DNA of 64,000 nucleotides from Paraburkholderia fungorum. GTDB taxonomy: Bacteria > Pseudomonadota > Gammaproteobacteria > Burkholderiales > Burkholderiaceae. Below the pieces are notes generated by a model, which saw nothing but the letters and a program-made list of their open reading frames with translations, had not been told where the DNA came from and ran no database searches. The stretch is taken from NCBI RefSeq assembly GCF_900099835.1, contig NZ_FNKP01000002.1:620001-684000 (forward strand), written 5' to 3'. The translations under genes were made by a program, and so were the position numbers. This document shows positions 18,963 to 27,916 of the stretch, in pieces. Numbering within the stretch: position 1 is the first letter of the stretch; each line of letters begins with the position of its first letter.

Positions 18963-19238
18963 TCAGCGACGATAATCGCGATCGCCCGCGCCACGTGACC
19001 ACAGCGCCCCGGCGACAAACCCTGCAAGCGCGACCACCGCAATCGCGGTAAAGGGACTTTCCGCTGTGGTCTCACGTACGAGACTGGTCGTGCTTGCGCA
19101 TAGCTGTTGCGCTTTACCGCTGAGTTCGCGCGCCTTGCCGGCCAGTTGTGTGCCGGTGTCGCCCAGCACGTCGCCTACTGCGCCCTGAACCTTGCCTGCC
19201 ACTTCATTCACTGCGCCTTCCGCTGAATTGATGTCCAT
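18963..19238 (-). CDS. CsbD-like stress protein with C-terminal membrane segment
   Basis: A 91-aa protein starting MDINSAEGAVNEVAGKVQGAVGDVLGD, the repetitive helical pattern of CsbD-like proteins, which are linked to general stress. A hydrophobic helix (FTAIAVVALAGFVAGALW) near the C-terminus makes it similar also to DUF883-type inner-membrane proteins. The ATG at 19238 has GGGAG 8 nt upstream and is preferred over an in-frame ATG seven codons earlier. It stands alone, convergent with xthA; an inverted repeat (GGGCGA...TCGCCC, 18910-18940) between the two stops could end both transcripts. Confidence 0.75.
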   Translation of the reverse strand: MDINSAEGAVNEVAGKVQGAVGDVLGDTGTQLAGKARELSGKAQQLCASTTSLVRETTAESPFTAIAVVALAGFVAGALWSRGAGDRDYRR

Positions 19239-19442
19239 CGAATTTGCTCCCAATGTCATATTTACGTGCGAGCGCTCCGCAATTGCAACGTGCTCGCCTC
19301 AAGGGGTTGCGCAAGCCCCGCGTGACAACGGCGGCTTACGTCCACCAGACAGCGCGCAAGAAGCGCGCCCGCGAAAAAGAGTGACGGAATATGAAGCAGG
19401 CTTTTAAGGCGGGCGCTAATTTTTGCGCCCGCGTCGTCGACG

Positions 19443-20126
19443 CTAGCGTCTGCGCCGGAAGTTGATTGCGATGAACACGGCCATCAGCATTAAAAACCCG
19501 CCGAATAGCAGCGCGGAATTGACGAGAACATGCTCGACGCCAAGCGTGTCCACATTGATGAAAGGGTACGGATAAAAATCCGACAGACTTCCTCGCCAGA
19601 AAGTCACGACGAGATACGCAACCGGATAAACAAGCCACAGCAGACAATGCCGCCACCGCAAATGAAAACGCGGCACGAATAGCACCCAGTAGAGCGCGGA
19701 AAGCATCGGCAGAACGCTGTGCAGCGATTCGTTGAGTATGCGCCTGAGCGGCGTGGGCGACCAGTAACCGCGCAGCAGCAGGTTATACGCGATGCCGACA
19801 AAAACCATATACACGACAACTGCGGTGACGACGGTCGGTTGCCGGAAGAACCGCACGACAGGAGACTTGTGTCCACGCCAGGCCACGCAGGCGAAGCACA
19901 CGGCGCAGGCGAGCACGGTCAGATTGGTGAGGTAACTGCTCATGCGCGCCAGTCCGTCGAACACGGTCAGCCCGCGCGCGAGGGTGCGGTCGATCGTGAG
20001 ATTGGCTTGTGCAACGAGCGCGACCCATGCAATGACGGCGATGACGGACGCCAACGTCACCGACGACACACTGGGCGTATGCAACGGAAGCTCAGGCTCC
20101 CGTTGTTGGGGCGGGGTAGGGTGCAT
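19443..20126 (-). CDS. Pr6Pr-family multi-pass membrane protein
   Basis: A 227-aa inner-membrane protein with about six hydrophobic helices. The final loop SDFYPYPFINVDTLG, just before the last helix, together with the overall layout, matches the Pr6Pr (FAR-17a/AIG1-like) family of unknown function. The ATG at 20126 was chosen; a GTG six codons upstream is possible and neither has a strong ribosome binding site. A hairpin GCGGGCGC/GCGCCCGC (19409-19432) just past the stop is a likely terminator. No functional link to the neighbouring motor genes is apparent. Confidence 0.75.
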   Translation of the reverse strand: MHPTPPQQREPELPLHTPSVSSVTLASVIAVIAWVALVAQANLTIDRTLARGLTVFDGLARMSSYLTNLTVLACAVCFACVAWRGHKSPVVRFFRQPTVVTAVVVYMVFVGIAYNLLLRGYWSPTPLRRILNESLHSVLPMLSALYWVLFVPRFHLRWRHCLLWLVYPVAYLVVTFWRGSLSDFYPYPFINVDTLGVEHVLVNSALLFGGFLMLMAVFIAINFRRRR

Positions 20127-20221
20127 GCGAACGATTCTAACCACACGTCCCGCGTTTTGCAGTGCGTGTTAAAAAATCGCCCGCTACGTTGCCTGCTGTC
20201 ATGCAGGCATGCGAAGTCGCG

Positions 20222-21226
20222 TTACGGCGTGCCGTGCGAACCGGTCACCGGCTGCAAATGTTCGACTACGGCGGGAATCGCCGCACTCGCGGGCGACGCT
20301 TCGTCGATCGTGGTCCGTCCGCCGTCGTGGAAAAACGCCTGTTCTGCAGCCTTATTCAGAATCAGAATGCTGATCCGCCGATTCACCGGCTGATCGACCA
20401 CGTTCTTGTCGAGTGGTAAAACGTCCGCCAGTCCGCGTACCTGAAGTAGTTTTTCATCGTGCATGCCGCCTTCCACCAGTGCGCGGCGCGCAGCGTTTGC
20501 GCGTTCCGACGACAACTCCCAGTTCGAATAGCCGTCAGGGCCGGCGGTGTACGGCACCGCGTCGGTATGACCGGCAATCGAAATGCGATTGTCGACATCA
20601 TTCAGCGCCGCGCCGATCTGCGTGAGGATCGTCACCGCGTACGGTTGCAGTTTCGAGCTGCCCGAAGCGAACATCGGGCGGTTCTGCGAGTCGACGATCT
20701 CGATACGCAAGCCTTCATTGGTGATCGAAATGCGGATCTGATCCTTGAACGCCTTCAGTGCGGGAGTCTGTTCGATCAGCGTTGAGAGCTTCGCCTTCAA
20801 TTGCTCCAGGCGGGCGGTGTCCGCCGGGGACACGGTTGGCGCGGCAGCGTCAGGGGCACGAGCGGGCGGCGTCGGCTCGGTCTGACTCTTCTTGCCGACC
20901 CCGGGCCGCGAGTCGGAGATGTCGCGCCCGCCGCCCTGTACCACGCTAGGCCGCGCGGCGGCCGTGCCCTCATTGCCGCCGAGCAGGCTCGACAAAGGCG
21001 TGTTGAAGTAGTCTTCGATGCCCTGCTTCTCGTACTTCGACGTGGAGCCGAGCAACCACATCAGCAGGAAGAACGCCATCATTGCGGTGACGAAGTCGGC
21101 GTACGCGATTTTCCATGCGCCGCCGTGATGTGCGCCATGGTCGCCGCCCTTTTTCGAGCGGCGCACGATCACCGGCGCGGGCGCGGTGTCGGCTTGATCC
21201 GACCCGCGCGATCTTCTTTCGCTCAT
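20222..21226 (-). CDS. motB: Flagellar stator protein MotB
   Basis: A 334-aa stator subunit that anchors the proton channel to peptidoglycan. A short basic N-terminus is followed by the membrane helix with the proton-carrying Asp44 in YADFVTAMMAFFLLMWLLGST. A Pro-rich plug/linker follows, then the OmpA-like peptidoglycan-binding domain (FASGSSKLQPYAVTILTQIG...ISIAGHTDAVPY...NWELSSERANAARRAL...NRRISILILNK). The GGGAGCAGC site precedes the start. It lies 22 bp after motA in the same operon. Confidence 0.95.
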   Translation of the reverse strand: MSERRSRGSDQADTAPAPVIVRRSKKGGDHGAHHGGAWKIAYADFVTAMMAFFLLMWLLGSTSKYEKQGIEDYFNTPLSSLLGGNEGTAAARPSVVQGGGRDISDSRPGVGKKSQTEPTPPARAPDAAAPTVSPADTARLEQLKAKLSTLIEQTPALKAFKDQIRISITNEGLRIEIVDSQNRPMFASGSSKLQPYAVTILTQIGAALNDVDNRISIAGHTDAVPYTAGPDGYSNWELSSERANAARRALVEGGMHDEKLLQVRGLADVLPLDKNVVDQPVNRRISILILNKAAEQAFFHDGGRTTIDEASPASAAIPAVVEHLQPVTGSHGTP

Positions 21227-21248
21227 CGTGCTGCTCCCGTATCCGTGA

Positions 21249-22118
21249 TCAGGCCGACTTCGGCATCTTGGTGGCGCGCACGGCGTCGTCGAGTTCCTGG
21301 AAGCTCGGTCGGTCAGCGGTGAACAGCACCTTGCGGCCGAATTCGACGGCGATCGGCGGCGCGTAACCCGACAGCGACGCGAGCAATACTGCCTTCACGC
21401 ACTGAAACGGCTTGGCTTCAGCGCGGCCCTTGGCAGTCAGAAGATCCGCGACGGGGCCGATAAAACCATACGCAAGCAGAATGCCGAGGAAGGTGCCGAC
21501 CAGCGCCCCGGCGATCATTTCGCCGAGCACGGCGGGCGGAGCGCCGACCGAACCCATTGTATGAACCACGCCCATCACGGCAGCGACAATGCCGAAAGCG
21601 GGCAGGCCGTCGGCCATTTTCTGAATCGCGTTGGCCGCGACCGACGACTCCGCGTGATGCGTTGCCAGTTCCTCGTCCATCAGATCCTGCACTTCGAGCA
21701 CGTTCACGTTGCCGCCGGACATCATCCGCAAATAGTCGACGATGAAATCGAGCAGATGATGATCGTGCAGCACGTGCGAGTACTTCTGGAAAATCACGCT
21801 TTCTTCGGGCGCGCCCACATCCGCTTCGAGCGACATCATCCCTTCCTTGCGCGCCTTCTGAAGCAGTTCATAAAGCAGCGCGATCAGTTCGAGATACTTT
21901 TCTTTCGTGTAGCCGCCGCCCTTGAAACAGGAAGGAATTGCCTTGAGGGTTTTCTTCAGCGTGGAAGTCGGATTGCTCACGACGAACGCCCCAATTGCCG
22001 CGCCGAAAATACACAGCAATTCAAACGGCTGAATGAGTGCCGGCAGATGCCCACCCACGCCGACAAAACTGCCGATGACAGAAGCGATAACCACGACCCA
22101 GCCGATTGCGACAAACAT
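21249..22118 (-). CDS. motA: Flagellar stator protein MotA
   Basis: A 289-aa four-helix inner-membrane stator subunit that forms the proton channel with MotB and pushes on FliG. It begins MFVAIGWVVVIASVIGSFVGVGG, has the cytosolic loop with ATHHAESS, and the paired helices LPAFGIVAAVMGVVHTMG and GALVGTFLGILLAYGFIGPVADLL with the conserved Pro. A GGGAGAG ribosome binding site precedes the ATG. Unlike many beta-proteobacteria, the pair is not next to flhDC or cheA here. Confidence 0.95.
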   Translation of the reverse strand: MFVAIGWVVVIASVIGSFVGVGGHLPALIQPFELLCIFGAAIGAFVVSNPTSTLKKTLKAIPSCFKGGGYTKEKYLELIALLYELLQKARKEGMMSLEADVGAPEESVIFQKYSHVLHDHHLLDFIVDYLRMMSGGNVNVLEVQDLMDEELATHHAESSVAANAIQKMADGLPAFGIVAAVMGVVHTMGSVGAPPAVLGEMIAGALVGTFLGILLAYGFIGPVADLLTAKGRAEAKPFQCVKAVLLASLSGYAPPIAVEFGRKVLFTADRPSFQELDDAVRATKMPKSA

Positions 22119-22507
22119 ACACTCTCCCTGACCTTGCGCGACGCGGGTTCAATCAGAACAGGCCCTATTCCGGGGCCTTTTTCATGCGTCTTAAAGTTTT
22201 CTATACATGGGTAACGGCTGGAATCGCCGCGGCTGAAGTGCAGGGCGACGGGAAAAAAGAAAAATTCACCGAATAGTTAGTTTTGACCGGTCGTGATCCG
22301 GTAATTTTGTCCGTTTAGCAATCCGATTGATCGGTGGGCGAGAGGCGGCGGCCGGATAGCAGTCAGGGCCGCAACATTTTTACCGATCGTCTGCCGAGCC
22401 GTTATGATCGCGTTTCGCAGGTACTGTTCAGATGTTTTCGCTTTTGTCGCGCCAGTAGAAGCAGTCGCTGGAATCGCCAGTCAAGACTTGCCTGAAACGG
22501 AGAGAGC
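22119..22507. other. Divergent intergenic between motA and DUF2252 gene
   Basis: 389 bp holding the promoters of both flanking genes. A GC-rich stem followed by T (AGGCCC...GGGGCCT then TTTTT, 22160-22182) reads as an intrinsic terminator on the plus strand, although no plus-strand gene precedes it. I could not find a convincing sigma-28 promoter for motA. Confidence 0.4.
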
Positions 22508-23920
22508 ATGAAAGCCAGCACCATCGCCGAACGCGAAGCGCGTGGCCGCGCAGCACGCGAACATTCGAAACGGTCCAGTCATCGCGCGGTCGGCGAACTG
22601 GACCGCAATCCGATCGAGCTTCTCAGGCAAAGCAGCGAAGGCCGCATCGAGAATCTGGTGCCGTTGCGCTACGGACGCATGGCCGCTTCGCCTTTCACGT
22701 TTTTTCGCGGCACCGCGATCCTGCAGGCTCACGATCTCAGCAAGATTCACCACACCGGCCTGACCATGCCCATTTGCGGCGACGGCCATCTGATGAACTT
22801 CGGTGGTTTCGCCACACCCGAACGGCAACTCATATTCGATCTGAATGACTTCGACGAAGTGTCGATCGGGCCATTCGAATGGGATCTGAAGCGACTCACC
22901 GCGAGTCTCGTGGTGGCCGCGCGCCATATGCGCCTGAGCCGGGGCACCGCTGACAGTCTGGTGATGACGGCAGTCGGCGAATATCGCGACCGGATGGCGC
23001 AGTACGCGCAATGCGGAGCGCTCGAACTCTGGTACGACCGCATCACGTTCGACCGGATGGCCGAAACGGCGCTGACACCCGAACGCCGGCGCACCGTGCG
23101 GCGCGGCATGGAAAAAGCCGCGAGCCGGACCCACGAAAACCTGCTCGAAAAAATGGCCGTGCATGACGGCGATCACTGGACGATCCGCGATGCGCCGCCC
23201 GCGCTGTTTCATGTGCTTGGCACAAACACGCTATTCACGCAGGAAGAAGCCGAGCCGTTCAAGGTCGGCAACTCGCGCAAGATGCTCGAACGCATGTGGG
23301 GCGAGTATCTGAAGACGATGTCGCATGACCGCCGCGAACTGCTCGATCATTTCACCGTGCAGGATATGGTGTTCAAGGTGGTGGGCGTGGGTAGCGTGGG
23401 CACGCGTTGCATGGTGGTGCTGCTGGTCGATCACATGAACAAGCCGCTGTTTCTGCAAATGAAGGAAGCGCGGCCTTCGGTGATCGGGCAGTTTTTTCCA
23501 TCGACGGGCGTCAAACACGAGGGTGAGCGCGTCGTGCAGGGGCAGCGCATGTTGCAGGCGGCTAGCGATATTTTTCTCGGCTGGGCCACGGGGCCGCTTG
23601 GGCGGCAGTTCTATTTCCGGCAACTGCGCGACATGAAACTGTCGGCGAATATCGAGCTGTTCGACAACGATCTGCTCGACGGTTATGCGCGACTGTGCGG
23701 CTGGATCATGGCGCGCGCGCATGCGAAGGCGAGCGGCCAGGCGATCGAAGTCAGCGCGTATATCGGCCGGGGCGACCAGTTTGCCGAGTCGCTGACGGGC
23801 TATGCGGCGGCCTACGCGGATCAGGTCGAGCGCGACTATGACGTGTTCCTCAAAGCGTGTCGCAGCGGTGAGTTGTCAGCGCGTACGGACGAGGACATGG
23901 CGGCGGATTTCCGCGTCTAG
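22508..23920 (+). CDS. DUF2252-family protein
   Basis: A 470-aa protein of the DUF2252 family. Recognisable blocks are RMAASPFTFFRGTA, CGDGHLMNFGGFATPERQLIFDLNDFDEVSIGPFEWDLKRLTASL and the later VQGQRMLQAASDIFLGW. The GDGHLxNFG and FDxNDFDE motifs resemble the catalytic and metal loops of kinase-like phosphotransferases (the HGDxxxxN / DFD pattern), so a small-molecule kinase fold is plausible but its substrate is unknown. CGGAGAGAG lies ahead of the ATG. It is monocistronic and divergent from motAB. Confidence 0.85.
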   Translation: MKASTIAEREARGRAAREHSKRSSHRAVGELDRNPIELLRQSSEGRIENLVPLRYGRMAASPFTFFRGTAILQAHDLSKIHHTGLTMPICGDGHLMNFGGFATPERQLIFDLNDFDEVSIGPFEWDLKRLTASLVVAARHMRLSRGTADSLVMTAVGEYRDRMAQYAQCGALELWYDRITFDRMAETALTPERRRTVRRGMEKAASRTHENLLEKMAVHDGDHWTIRDAPPALFHVLGTNTLFTQEEAEPFKVGNSRKMLERMWGEYLKTMSHDRRELLDHFTVQDMVFKVVGVGSVGTRCMVVLLVDHMNKPLFLQMKEARPSVIGQFFPSTGVKHEGERVVQGQRMLQAASDIFLGWATGPLGRQFYFRQLRDMKLSANIELFDNDLLDGYARLCGWIMARAHAKASGQAIEVSAYIGRGDQFAESLTGYAAAYADQVERDYDVFLKACRSGELSARTDEDMAADFRV

Positions 23921-24145
23921 CCGCGGGCGAAAACATCGTGCATGCGTCCCGGCTCATGAAGCCGGATGAAACGAAAGCGCATTGAAAGATGCGTAGCCAG
24001 CAACGGCCATCCGCGACATTTGTGATGGACGACCCGCTGTTGTAATGTGCTGGGTCAACGGTGAGGTGCGAACCGCGACCCGAAAGATTCGGAAGGCTCG
24101 TCAGGATCGCGCGCAGCCATTTACGCAAAACCACGGAGATACGTT

Positions 24146-24910
24146 GTGACGGCAACAGGAATCAAGAAGGTGGCACTGGTAACGGGTGCGGGCAGCGGGA
24201 TTGGCCGCGCGTGCGCGCTGAAGATGCTGGAACACGGTTACAGCGTCGTGCTGGCCGGGCGTCGCCAGGCGCCGCTCGACGCGGTGGTCGACGAGGCGCA
24301 GCACCTTGGTGGCGACGCGCTGGCCGTCGCGTGCGACGTGACCGACGCCGACAGCGTCGCGGCGCTGTTCAACACGATCCGCGAACGACGCGGCCGGCTC
24401 GACGTGCTGTTCAACAACGCGGGCCGGGGCAATTCACCGGTCGATATCGACGAACTCTCCATCGACGAATGGCGCTCGGTGGTCGACACCAATCTCACCG
24501 GCGTGTTCCTGTGCACGCGCGAGGCGTTCGGCCTGATGAAAACGCAGAGTCCGCGAGGCGGCCGGATCATTAACAACGGCTCGATTTCGGCGCACGCACC
24601 GCGCCCGAACAGCATCGCCTATACGGCGACCAAACACGCGATTACCGGCCTCACCAAATCGGTATCGCTCGACGGCCGCAAGTACGACATCGTGTGCGGG
24701 CAGATCGACATCGGCAATGCGGAAACGGAAATGGCCGCGCGGATGGCGCGCGGCGTGCCGCAAGCCAACGGCGAAATCGCGATCGAGCCGCTGATGGACG
24801 TACAGCACGTCGCCGACGCCGTGTTGCATATGGCGGAGTTGCCGTTGTCGGCGAACGTGCAGTTCATGACGATCATGGCGACCAAGATGCCGTTTGTCGG
24901 GCGGGGCTGA
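24146..24910 (+). CDS. Short-chain dehydrogenase/reductase
   Basis: A 254-aa classical SDR oxidoreductase. The N-terminal nucleotide-binding motif is [12 protein letters not shown], then LFNNAGRG (NNAG), the catalytic Ser in [26 protein letters not shown], and the YxxxK pair Tyr-Thr-Ala-Thr-Lys. The residue run [13 protein letters not shown] after beta-2 (Arg-Arg) favours NADP(H). It starts with GTG at 24146 after CACGGAG. The substrate is not determinable. A 225-bp gap to the DUF2252 stop suggests its own promoter. Confidence 0.9.
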   Translation: MTATGIKKVALVTGAGSGIGRACALKMLEHGYSVVLAGRRQAPLDAVVDEAQHLGGDALAVACDVTDADSVAALFNTIRERRGRLDVLFNNAGRGNSPVDIDELSIDEWRSVVDTNLTGVFLCTREAFGLMKTQSPRGGRIINNGSISAHAPRPNSIAYTATKHAITGLTKSVSLDGRKYDIVCGQIDIGNAETEMAARMARGVPQANGEIAIEPLMDVQHVADAVLHMAELPLSANVQFMTIMATKMPFVGRG

Positions 24911-25041
24911 CCAGCGCGAAGCTGAGGCGGTGGTGCGGTGCGGCTCGGTGAGCGGCCGAAGCGCTCGAACGGACCCAGAGCGCCCCGCCCGGGATCAACT
25001 TATACTGGGCGCTTCCCGCCTTTACGGAACGCGTTTTCGCC

Positions 25042-25212
25042 GTGCCCCAAGCCATATCTGTCGACGACCCGCAACCGCAGCCGCCCGTGCCGCCCGAGCT
25101 TGAAGACTGTTGTCATAGCGGCTGCAGTCCGTGTATTTTCGATCTCTACGACGATGCGCTCGAACGCTATCGGGCCGCTCTCGCCGAATGGAAAAAGCGG
25201 CAGGAGCTATGA
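25042..25212 (+). CDS. Oxidoreductase-like domain protein, Cys-rich (56 aa)
   Basis: A 56-aa protein starting at GTG (VPQAISVDDPQP...). After a Pro/Gln-rich head it has PELEDCCHSGCSPCIFDLYDDALERYRAALAEW, the hallmark of the Oxidored-like domain: four Cys in a nine-residue CC-x3-C-x2-C cluster followed by an amphipathic helix. The cluster could bind metal. In eukaryotes the domain occurs at the N-terminus of larger proteins; bacterial copies stand alone like this one. It lies about 90 bp ahead of the sirtuin gene on the same strand. Confidence 0.75.
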   Translation: MPQAISVDDPQPQPPVPPELEDCCHSGCSPCIFDLYDDALERYRAALAEWKKRQEL

Positions 25213-25300
25213 GTGTGCGAGAGCCTGCCGCCCGCGCGTTCTCCGCGTGCGCGTCGCTGACGCGCTTCCGTTCAGGCTGCCGCCATCCACCGTGCCCGTT

Positions 25301-26182
25301 ATGACCGACCTTGCCCCCGCGCCCGTTGCGCCGCTTAGCGAACCGCTGATCGAATCGCACACGCTCGACGATCTGCACAGCTTCGTGCAGCGCTATCCGC
25401 GCCTGTTCGTGCTGACCGGCGCGGGCATCAGCACCGACTCCGGCATCCCCGGTTATCGCGACGACAACGGCGCATGGAAGCGCTCGCCGCCTATCACGTT
25501 GCAGGAGTTTCTCGGCACGCAGACGATGCGTCAGCGCTACTGGGCGCGCAGCATGGTCGGCTGGCCGGTCGTCGCGCAGGCGCAGCCCAATGCCGCGCAT
25601 ACCGCGTTGGCCCGGCTCGAAACCGCCGGTCATGTGCCGACGCTGGTGACGCAAAACGTCGACGGTCTGCATCAACGCGCGGGCAGCCGCGAGGTGATCG
25701 AACTGCATGGCGGCATCAACGGCGTCACGTGCCTGGACTGTGGGATGCAGCATGCGCGCGCGTCGATCCAGCAGACGCTGGAAGCGGACAATCCCGCGCT
25801 GCTGAACGTCACCGCCGAAACCGCCGCCGACGGCGACGCCCATCTCGAATGGCACGACCTCGGCGGATTCCGCATTCCCCGCTGCCCGAATTGCAACGGC
25901 CTGCTGAAGCCGTCGGTGGTGTTTTTCGGCGAAAGCGTGCCGAAGGAACGGGTCGACGCGGCGTCGCACGCGCTCGAATCGGCGGATGCGATGCTGGTGG
26001 TCGGCTCGTCGCTGATGGTCTATTCCGGCTACCGTTTTTGCGTGTGGGCGCAGAAGCAGGGCAAGCCGGTCGTCGCGATCAATCTGGGACGTACGCGCGC
26101 CGATCCGCTGCTGTCGCTGAAGATCACGGCGCCGTGCGCGGACACGCTGACCGCGCTGGCTGGCCGCCTGGCGCTGGATTGA
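25301..26182 (+). CDS. NAD-dependent protein deacylase, Sir2 family
   Basis: A 293-aa sirtuin removing acyl groups from lysines with NAD. Motifs: LTGAGISTDSGIPGYRDDNGAW (NAD binding), VTQNVDGLHQRAGS, the catalytic His136 in IELHGG, two Cys pairs for zinc (CLDCG and CPNC), PSVVFFGESVP, and VVGSSLMVYSG. The GIPxYRD...W pattern places it with class II (SIRT4-like) sirtuins. I start at ATG 25301 (MTDLAPAPV); the same frame is open far upstream but only as overlap with the preceding small gene. Neighbours give no substrate clue. Confidence 0.92.
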   Translation: MTDLAPAPVAPLSEPLIESHTLDDLHSFVQRYPRLFVLTGAGISTDSGIPGYRDDNGAWKRSPPITLQEFLGTQTMRQRYWARSMVGWPVVAQAQPNAAHTALARLETAGHVPTLVTQNVDGLHQRAGSREVIELHGGINGVTCLDCGMQHARASIQQTLEADNPALLNVTAETAADGDAHLEWHDLGGFRIPRCPNCNGLLKPSVVFFGESVPKERVDAASHALESADAMLVVGSSLMVYSGYRFCVWAQKQGKPVVAINLGRTRADPLLSLKITAPCADTLTALAGRLALD

Positions 26183-26318
26183 CCGGCCCGCGGGCGATGG
26201 TGTGCATCAACCGTAGCCGACATATCCGCCTCGTTCGAGCCGCAGCGGTATAGCGCTGCGAGTGCGCCTGAGCGCAATGCCATGTTTCCGTATTCAGACA
26301 ACAGCCGAAGGAGCGCCG

Positions 26319-26924
26319 ATGTTGACGACGATCGAACAGCTCGAAGCCCTCTACGATCAGCCGCACGAACGCGCGCTGGCGAAAGAGATCGACTACGTCA
26401 ACGACGACTATCGCGCGTTCATCGACGTTGCGCCGTTTGCGGTGCTCGCCACCGCAGGCCCGGACGGTCTCGACTGTTCGCCGCGTGGCGATGCGCCGGG
26501 TTTCGTCCGCGTGGTCGACAGACGGACGCTCGCGTTGCCGGATCGCCCCGGCAACAACCGGCTCGACAGTCTGCGCAATATCATCGTCGAACCACGGCTC
26601 GCGCTGCTGTTCATCATCCCCGGAATTGGCGAAAGTTTGCGGGTGAACGGCCGTGGCCGGATTACGAATGAGCCTGAATGGCTGGACAGTTTCGCCGTCG
26701 AAGGTAAACTGCCGCGCACCGTGCTGCTGATCGACGTCGATTCTGTGTACTTTCACTGCTCGAAAGCGCTGGTTCGCTCGAAGCTGTGGGACCCGGCGCG
26801 GCATATCGAGCGGTCGCGGCTGCCGAGCGCGGGTGAGATTCACCGGCACATCAACGGCGCGCATTTCGATGCCGCGACCTACGACCGCGAACTCGCGGAA
26901 CGCGTACGCACGGCCCTGTACTGA
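26319..26924 (+). CDS. PPOX-type flavoprotein, MSMEG_1061 family
   Basis: A 201-aa FMN-dependent protein of the pyridoxamine-phosphate-oxidase split-barrel fold. FAVLATAGPDGLDCSPRGDAPGFVRV and LALPDRPGNNRLDSLRNIIVEPRLALLFIIPG are diagnostic of the MSMEG_1061-like group. The middle RVNGRGRITNEPEWL and the late CSKALVRSKLWDP are also typical. The substrate is unknown; relatives are reductases of flavin or deazaflavin type. GAAGGAGCG precedes the ATG at 26319 and decides it over an upstream in-frame codon. 14 bp separate it from the next gene, so they likely form an operon. Confidence 0.88.
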   Translation: MLTTIEQLEALYDQPHERALAKEIDYVNDDYRAFIDVAPFAVLATAGPDGLDCSPRGDAPGFVRVVDRRTLALPDRPGNNRLDSLRNIIVEPRLALLFIIPGIGESLRVNGRGRITNEPEWLDSFAVEGKLPRTVLLIDVDSVYFHCSKALVRSKLWDPARHIERSRLPSAGEIHRHINGAHFDAATYDRELAERVRTALY

Positions 26925-26938
26925 CATAAAGACCGACC

Positions 26939-27571
26939 ATGACTGAATCCCATCCGGCGCTGCGGCAACGTTCGCCTTCCGCTGAACGTAACCGCGAGCC
27001 GATCCTCGCGGTGCTTCGCGAAGCGCTGCCCGCCACCGGCCGCGTGCTCGAAATCGCCAGCGGCACCGGCCAGCACGCGATGTGTTTCGCCGCCGCGCTG
27101 CCCGGCCTCGACTGGCAACCGAGCGACGCCGATGCCGACGCGCGCGCGTCGATCGCCGCGTGGATCGCGCACGACGGCTTGCCGAACGTGCGCGCGCCGC
27201 TGGCGCTCGACGTTCATCAGCCGGACTGGGGCGTGGATTCGCTCGATGCCGTGGTCTGCATCAACATGATCCACATCTCACCGTGGAGCGCGACGCAGGC
27301 ATTGTTCGCGGGCGCGAGCCGCCGTCTGGCCGACGGCGGTGTACTGTACCTTTACGGCCCATACAAACGCGGCGGCGCGCATACTTCGCCGAGCAACGAA
27401 GCATTCGATCAACAGTTGCGCAGCCGCGATCCGGCCTGGGGCGTGCGAGATATGGAAACTGTGGTGACGTTGGGTGCATCGCTTGGGTTGGTCTGCGATG
27501 AACCGATCGCGATGCCGGCCAATAATTTCAGTCTGGTGTTCAGGAAACGACCGGGGGCCACGCAGGTCTGA
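26939..27571 (+). CDS. DUF938-family SAM-dependent methyltransferase
   Basis: A 210-aa class I methyltransferase-like protein of the DUF938 family. It opens with RQRSPSAERNREPILAVL and has the SAM-binding loop VLEIASGTGQHAMCFA, the acidic second strand LDWQPSDADADA, and the family-specific VVCINMIHISPW and YLYGPYKRGGAHTSPSNEAFDQQLR. Its target is not known. It directly follows the PPOX gene with the same orientation. Confidence 0.88.
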   Translation: MTESHPALRQRSPSAERNREPILAVLREALPATGRVLEIASGTGQHAMCFAAALPGLDWQPSDADADARASIAAWIAHDGLPNVRAPLALDVHQPDWGVDSLDAVVCINMIHISPWSATQALFAGASRRLADGGVLYLYGPYKRGGAHTSPSNEAFDQQLRSRDPAWGVRDMETVVTLGASLGLVCDEPIAMPANNFSLVFRKRPGATQV

Positions 27572-27916
27572 GAAGCATGGATTCGGTAGCTGCAACGTGA
27601 AAGCGGGTTGCGCGCAGTGCATGCGCGAGTTGCATCACCTTGTATCTAATGAGTTTTTTGCCGCATGGGTAGGCCGGCATGTCTGACGGGTGTCGCGCGG
27701 GGTCGCCGCGCACGACGCGCCTCGTCAGCTGCTTCCGGTCTCGCAGCACAGAGTAGACGCGCAGTAGACACACAATGAACGCAGTACGCAGCACCGCCCG
27801 TTGCCGGTCAGCGAGCGGCAAGCTCGCATTTCTTTTATTCTTTCACCCTCGACGTTGCGCCAACGAAGCTTGCGGCGTGGCGTCTCGACATTTTTTTGGA
27901 CTCTGGAGAATTCAAC
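27572..27916. other. Intergenic upstream of gnd
   Basis: 345 bp without a credible gene. It should hold the gnd promoter; no clear sigma-70 hexamers or operator repeats were identified by eye. Confidence 0.4.
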
